A stretch of DNA of 64,000 nt. Origin: JADFXI01 sp963784135. Lineage in GTDB: Bacteria > Nitrospirota > Thermodesulfovibrionia > Thermodesulfovibrionales > Dissulfurispiraceae. The position numbers and the translations under genes were made by a program. The DNA is taken from assembly GCA_963784135.1 (NCBI GenBank), contig CAWAQG010000002.1, forward strand, positions 81,013 to 145,012, read 5' to 3'. Every line of letters begins with the position of its first letter. The first letter of the stretch is position 1. The notes beneath the pieces are model-generated. The model worked only from the letters and a program-made list of their open reading frames with translations. It had not been told where the DNA came from and searched no databases. Positions 60,368 to 64,000 of the stretch are shown piece by piece.

Positions 60368-61631
60368 GGTTCCGCGTCCTCCTTTCCGTTCCTATAATGC
60401 TTACAAGGTTTCCCTTGAAAAGTGTTGTATCAATCACCGCCCCACTGCTTACAAGCGAAGCATCTTTAAGAATTTTTCCATTGTGGCGGGTAATGCTATA
60501 GCCCCTCCTGAGCACGTTGACGGGATCGAGAAGTCTTAACGCCTGCCCGATACTGTCGAGCGTATAGTCCGCCTTTTGTATACTCCGATTTGTAAAATTC
60601 CCGAGACTGCTTTGAAGAAGGAGGAGCTTATGAAGCCGGGTGGAAACCGCCCGCCCCGGGACATAGCCGAGCTGCCGGGCAAGTGAATGCAGCCGGTAGC
60701 GGATATCCTGCAGGAGTCTTGCGGCATATGTCTTTATCCTGTTCCGCATGTCAATGACGTTGTCCTCAAAACTTCTGAGTCCCGAGACAAGGAATTCCGC
60801 GACCGCTGTCGGCGTTTTCATTCTGGTATGAGCTACGATATCCGCAACCGTATCATCTTTTTCATGGCCTATGCCGGTAATGACCGGAAGAGGGCATGAG
60901 GCAATTTGCACTGCGAGAGCATAATTGTCAAAGCAGTTCAGATCAACTGCAGATCCGCCCCCTCTGATGATAACTGCAACATCAAACAAATGCCGGTATT
61001 TCCCGATCTTCCGTAATGCCTCAATAATAGAACCCTCAGCATCCTGTCCCTGCACCAATGCGGGGAAAAGGACATGGACAAACTGATAGCCGTACCGGTT
61101 GGCATCAAGCTGGTTAAAGAAATCCCCGTAACCGGCAGCGGTAGGGGACGATATGACCGCAATCCTCTGGGGGACCAAAGGCAGCTGGAGGCCTTTATTC
61201 AGTTCAAGGAGACCCTCTTTCCTCAGCCGTTCGATGACCTCCTTCCTCTTTCGCGCCATCTCACCGAGGGTATACGTGGGATCAATGTCCCTGATATTGA
61301 GGCTTAACCCGTAGACCTCATGGAAATTCACGACGGCAAGAAACATTATTTTCATGCCCGGCCGTATCGACTCATTAGTAGCGGCCTCGAATTTATGGCT
61401 TAGTTTCCGGTACTCATAAGCCCATATGGTCGCCTTGGTCTGCGCTACAGTTTTGTCATCATCCTTTTCTACCAGTTCAAGATAACAGTGTCCCCGCTGG
61501 TTGCATTTGAGTTCGGCTATTTCAGCCGTGACCCAGCAAGCTTCAGAAAAGGCCGCGCTGATGGCGAATTTAATGGCGGTATTCAGCTCGTAGAGGCTGT
61601 AAGCGATTTTGTTCATTGATACTTCGTCCAT
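60303..61631 (-). CDS. xseA: Exodeoxyribonuclease VII large subunit
   Basis: 442 aa. OB-fold start (YSLYELNTAIKFAISAAFSE, WVTAEIAELKCNQRGHCYLE), then the catalytic core: AVISSPTAAGYGDF, VIIRGGGSAVDLNCFDNYAL and ITGIGHEKDDTVADIVAHTR. It ends with the LRRGYSITRHNGKILKDASL box. Degrades single-stranded DNA with XseB. The C-terminal tail reads into the xseB frame. The ATG at 61629-61631 stands 6 nt after TATAAT. Confidence 0.95.
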   Translation of the reverse strand: MDEVSMNKIAYSLYELNTAIKFAISAAFSEACWVTAEIAELKCNQRGHCYLELVEKDDDKTVAQTKATIWAYEYRKLSHKFEAATNESIRPGMKIMFLAVVNFHEVYGLSLNIRDIDPTYTLGEMARKRKEVIERLRKEGLLELNKGLQLPLVPQRIAVISSPTAAGYGDFFNQLDANRYGYQFVHVLFPALVQGQDAEGSIIEALRKIGKYRHLFDVAVIIRGGGSAVDLNCFDNYALAVQIASCPLPVITGIGHEKDDTVADIVAHTRMKTPTAVAEFLVSGLRSFEDNVIDMRNRIKTYAARLLQDIRYRLHSLARQLGYVPGRAVSTRLHKLLLLQSSLGNFTNRSIQKADYTLDSIGQALRLLDPVNVLRRGYSITRHNGKILKDASLVSSGAVIDTTLFKGNLVSIIGTERRTRNHEQEQAACLLPGFDGTGADNQ

Positions 61632-61637
61632 TATGTC

Positions 61638-61643
61638 ATTATA
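61638..61643 (-). promoter_or_regulatory. -10 hexamer of xseAB, leaderless arrangement
   Basis: TATAAT ends 6 nt before the xseA ATG; the -35 zone is weak. Confidence 0.4.
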
Positions 61644-61704
61644 CTATAAGCTTGGGTCGTGGCACGAATGGCATAACTAAGTCTACAGGAGGAGAGCGGT
61701 CTCG

Positions 61705-63375
61705 ATGAGCACGGAAATCAACAAAGTAATCTATTCAATGGTGGGCGTGAGCAAGTATTATGATAAAAAACCGGTATTAAAGGATATTTATCTCTCATAT
61801 TTCTATGGCGCAAAAATAGGCGTCCTCGGACTCAACGGTTCGGGGAAAAGTTCGCTATTACGCATTCTTGCAGGTGTTGACAGAGACTTTCACGGAGAGA
61901 CAGTCCTCTCACCCGGACATACCATCGGGTATCTTGAACAGGAACCGGTGCTTGACGGCACAAAAACCGTCCGCGAGATTGTTGAGGAGGGCGTCAGGGA
62001 AATTGTCACTGCGCTCAACGAGTATAATGCGATTAACGAGAAGTTTACCGTACCTATGTCCGACGATGAGATGAACAAACTTATCGAGCGTCAGGGCGTG
62101 GTACAGGAGAAACTTGATGCGCTGGATGCATGGAGCCTTGATTCACACTTGGAAATGGCGATGAATGCCTTGCGCTGCCCCGCAGGGGACACGCCGGTAA
62201 AGGTGCTGTCCGGAGGTGAAAAACGCCGCGTTGCACTATGCAGGCTTTTGCTCCAAAAACCTGATATCCTCCTGCTCGATGAACCGACCAACCATCTCGA
62301 TGCAGAATCGGTCGCATGGCTTGAGAACCACCTGCAGAATTTCCCCGGCACTATTATCGCCGTCACGCACGACCGCTATTTTCTCGATAACGTGGCAGGG
62401 TGGATACTGGAGCTGGACAGAGGACAGGGTATCCCGTGGAAAGGGAATTACTCGTCATGGCTTGAGCAGAAAAAGAACAGGCTGGCACAGGAAGAAAAAA
62501 CCGAAAGCGAGCGTCAGAAAACCTTGCAGCGCGAACTCGAATGGATAAGGATGTCTCCCAGGGGCAGGCATGCGAAATCGAAAGCTCGCATAAATTCTTA
62601 CGAGTCCCTTTTCGGCCAGGACAAAGAAAAACAGGCGGCGGAGCTTGAGATTTACATACCTCCGGGGCCGCGTTTGGGGGATACGGTCATCGAGGCAGAC
62701 AATGTCAGCAAGTCCTATGGCGATCAGGTCCTGTTTGAAGGGCTGTCGTTTTCCCTGCCTCCGGGTGGAATAGTGGGTATCATCGGCCCTAACGGGGCCG
62801 GCAAAACAACACTTTTCCGCCTTATTACCGGAGATGTAAAGCCTGATTCAGGAACAATCAAGATCGGAGAGACAGTGAAACTTGGCTATGTGGACCAGAG
62901 CCGTGATTCCCTGGACCCCGGCAAGACTATATGGGAAACAATTTCTAATAGCTCGGACACCATCCAGCTCGGCAAAAAACAGGTCAACTCCCGCGGCTAC
63001 GTGGCACGCTTCAATTTCTCCGGTCCGGACCAGCAAAAAAAAGTAGGCACGCTGTCGGGAGGAGAACGGAACCGCGTGCACCTTGCGAGCATGCTTAAGG
63101 AAGAGGCGAATGTATTGCTGCTTGATGAGCCGACGAATGACCTGGACGTAAATACTATGCGCGCTCTTGAGGAAGCACTCGAAAATTTTGCCGGGTGCGC
63201 GGTAGTAATAAGTCATGACCGATGGTTCCTCGACAGGATTGCAACACACATCCTCTCCTTCGAGGGCGACAGTAAGGTTGTATGGTTCGAAGGAAATTAT
63301 TCGGACTACATAAGTTCTCTCGGAGGAATTGAGGAAGTATGCAAACGAAGGGTAAGGGCCCGCTTGACAAAATAG
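61705..63375 (+). CDS. ettA: Energy-dependent translational throttle protein EttA (ABC-F ATPase)
   Basis: 556 aa, two ABC ATPase domains in one chain with no membrane part. Walker A GLNGSGKSSLLRIL and GPNGAGKTTLFRLI; signatures LSGGEKRRVALCRLL and LSGGERNRVHLASML; Walker B DILLLDEPTNHLDAESVAWL and VLLLDEPTNDLDVNTM. The P-site-tRNA-interaction linker lies between them (EWIRMSPRGRHAKSKARINS). Binds the ribosomal E site and gates translation. GGAGGAG precedes the ATG. Confidence 0.96.
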   Translation: MSTEINKVIYSMVGVSKYYDKKPVLKDIYLSYFYGAKIGVLGLNGSGKSSLLRILAGVDRDFHGETVLSPGHTIGYLEQEPVLDGTKTVREIVEEGVREIVTALNEYNAINEKFTVPMSDDEMNKLIERQGVVQEKLDALDAWSLDSHLEMAMNALRCPAGDTPVKVLSGGEKRRVALCRLLLQKPDILLLDEPTNHLDAESVAWLENHLQNFPGTIIAVTHDRYFLDNVAGWILELDRGQGIPWKGNYSSWLEQKKNRLAQEEKTESERQKTLQRELEWIRMSPRGRHAKSKARINSYESLFGQDKEKQAAELEIYIPPGPRLGDTVIEADNVSKSYGDQVLFEGLSFSLPPGGIVGIIGPNGAGKTTLFRLITGDVKPDSGTIKIGETVKLGYVDQSRDSLDPGKTIWETISNSSDTIQLGKKQVNSRGYVARFNFSGPDQQKKVGTLSGGERNRVHLASMLKEEANVLLLDEPTNDLDVNTMRALEEALENFAGCAVVISHDRWFLDRIATHILSFEGDSKVVWFEGNYSDYISSLGGIEEVCKRRVRARLTK

Positions 63376-63383
63376 ACGTATTG

Positions 63384-63414
63384 CCGGCCCCCCTGTCCCG
63401 GGGCCGGGATTCTT
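63384..63414 (+). terminator. Terminator of ettA
   Basis: CCGGCCCC, 8-nt loop, GGGGCCGG, followed by GATTCTTT. Lies just after the ettA stop. Confidence 0.55.
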
Positions 63415-63469
63415 TCCAAATCTTCAAGCCTCGCGCCATTACCGTGCATGGACCGTTACGGTCTGTAAG

Positions 63470-63516
63470 TTTAACTTGATAAGTCCCTGCAGCAAACAGG
63501 GACTTATCAAGTTAAA
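63470..63516. terminator. 20-bp perfect hairpin between ettA and the lipoprotein gene
   Basis: TTTAACTTGATAAGTCCCTG and its exact inverse enclose a 7-nt loop. The right arm covers the stop codon of the minus-strand gene (63512-63514), and the arm reads TTTAAC at its far end. A related sequence is at 3942-3975. It may be a bidirectional terminator or a small repeat element. Confidence 0.5.
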
Positions 63517-63898
63517 TATGTTTGTGGACAGTATTGAGTATTGCCGTTGATTTCCCCTCATCCCCCAAAGTGCCTACGCGTATAGTCATTTTGGAAGCAG
63601 TGTTTGAGAGTGCGCTTATGTCTATCCAGACATCCTCGCCGCTTGCGACTACTGATTTCATTTTTGCGCTGGTGCTGTCATGAGTATCTTCGATGACCGG
63701 CATATTGAGATCTTTGAGGGCCGCCAGGGTGGCTTCGTGAACCCTGGGTACGGGATTGTTGAATGTCTCTTCCACCTGCCCCTTAATGTAGACAGCAGTG
63801 CCGCCGCCTATGGCCCCACCCGCCACGAATGCAGCGCAACCGATGCCGTAAATGGCGAACAGTACTGCCAAAACAACCGCGAAATGACGTGACCTCAT
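63512..63898 (-). CDS. DUF3568-like lipoprotein
   Basis: 128 aa. A lipoprotein signal (FAVVLAVLFAIYGIGC, Cys of the lipobox) is followed by a small domain with GGAIGGGTAVYIKGQVEETF and AKMKSVVASGEDVWIDI, resembling DUF3568. Probably envelope-anchored; function unknown. GGAGG stands 7 nt before the ATG at 63896-63898; a longer in-frame start (63982) runs through the promoter and is rejected. Confidence 0.88.
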   Translation of the reverse strand: MRSRHFAVVLAVLFAIYGIGCAAFVAGGAIGGGTAVYIKGQVEETFNNPVPRVHEATLAALKDLNMPVIEDTHDSTSAKMKSVVASGEDVWIDISALSNTASKMTIRVGTLGDEGKSTAILNTVHKHI

Positions 63899-63954
63899 AA
63901 TAGAACCTCCTTTTTTGCAGGGCGTGCATCCACACGCCGGTCTATTTTCAATCA

Positions 63955-63982
63955 ATAGTAACCGAATTCTGGAATTTGTCAA
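63955..63982 (-). promoter_or_regulatory. Promoter of the lipoprotein gene
   Basis: TTGACA, 16-bp spacer, TACTAT, about 56 nt before the start codon. A GGCGTG/CACGCC hairpin lies in the leader. Confidence 0.55.
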
Positions 63983-64000
63983 TAATTGGGCACTCTCACT

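Overview
The window (about 50% GC, bacterial) looks like part of a Nitrospirota (Thermodesulfovibrio-like) or similar deep-branching anaerobe genome, probably metagenome-derived. The reasons are a bacterial V/A-type ATPase operon, multihaem cytochromes c, a GH57 glucan branching enzyme, ThyX instead of ThyA, sigma-54 two-component systems, haemerythrin and CZB-type sensors, and a selenocysteine (Sec) system. The taxonomy is inferred from gene content only.

Layout. 1-3750: a truncated RpoD-like sigma factor running off the left edge, a NarL-type response regulator with its PAS histidine kinase, and a STAS protein. 4255-6653: a B12/radical SAM protein and a UbiE-like methyltransferase. 6712-11538: a CZB chemoreceptor, then a membrane redox operon (nine-haem cytochrome c, cytochrome b, unknown protein) broken up by two MITE-like insertions. 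11847-19733: a complete nine-gene V/A-type ATPase operon. 19739-23477: a histidine kinase and NtrC-type regulator. 23660-26018: ThyX, a site-2 protease, and a DUF1573 protein with an in-frame UGA that I read as a new selenoprotein. 26046-26568: a 0.5 kb GIY-YIG nuclease element, with a second copy at 41026-41585. 26626-30448: rhodanese, DUF882 protein, L,D-transpeptidase, Cfa and Hsp20. 30479-32115: hisC-hisB. 32473-36435: the rpsU-yqeY-dnaG-rpoD macromolecular synthesis operon, followed by a tRNA and a zinc-ribbon protein. 37469-40989: LysR regulator, GH57 enzyme and a Sec-containing selD. 41917-46995: rho, a hotdog thioesterase, and a CXXCH sensor kinase with an NtrC-type regulator. 47054-49230: small proteins and a Phd/ParE toxin-antitoxin pair. 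49283-55574: a minus-strand run hisH-selB-degQ-PIN/TRAM-ispD-ispF. 55745-60064: a CZB chemoreceptor, bacteriohaemerythrin, and a haem c/GAF/HD-GYP/haemerythrin fusion. 60113-63898: xseB-xseA, ettA and a lipoprotein.

How it fits together. selD makes selenophosphate and selB delivers Sec-tRNA; selD itself and the DUF1573 protein at 25638-26018 are the visible clients, each with a hairpin at bacterial SECIS distance from its UGA. The chemoreceptors, haemerythrins and CXXCH-bearing sensors suggest heavy investment in sensing oxygen and redox state. Several genes carry a -10 hexamer 5-8 nt before the ATG, which suggests leaderless transcripts are common here.

Most noteworthy: (1) the DUF1573 selenoprotein; (2) the paired GIY-YIG elements, whose inverted-repeat arms match within a copy but differ between copies; (3) the MITE with a 9-bp target duplication exactly at a stop/start junction; (4) a perfect 27-bp palindrome copying the 3' end of the tRNA; (5) the CXXCH/HD-GYP/haemerythrin fusion.
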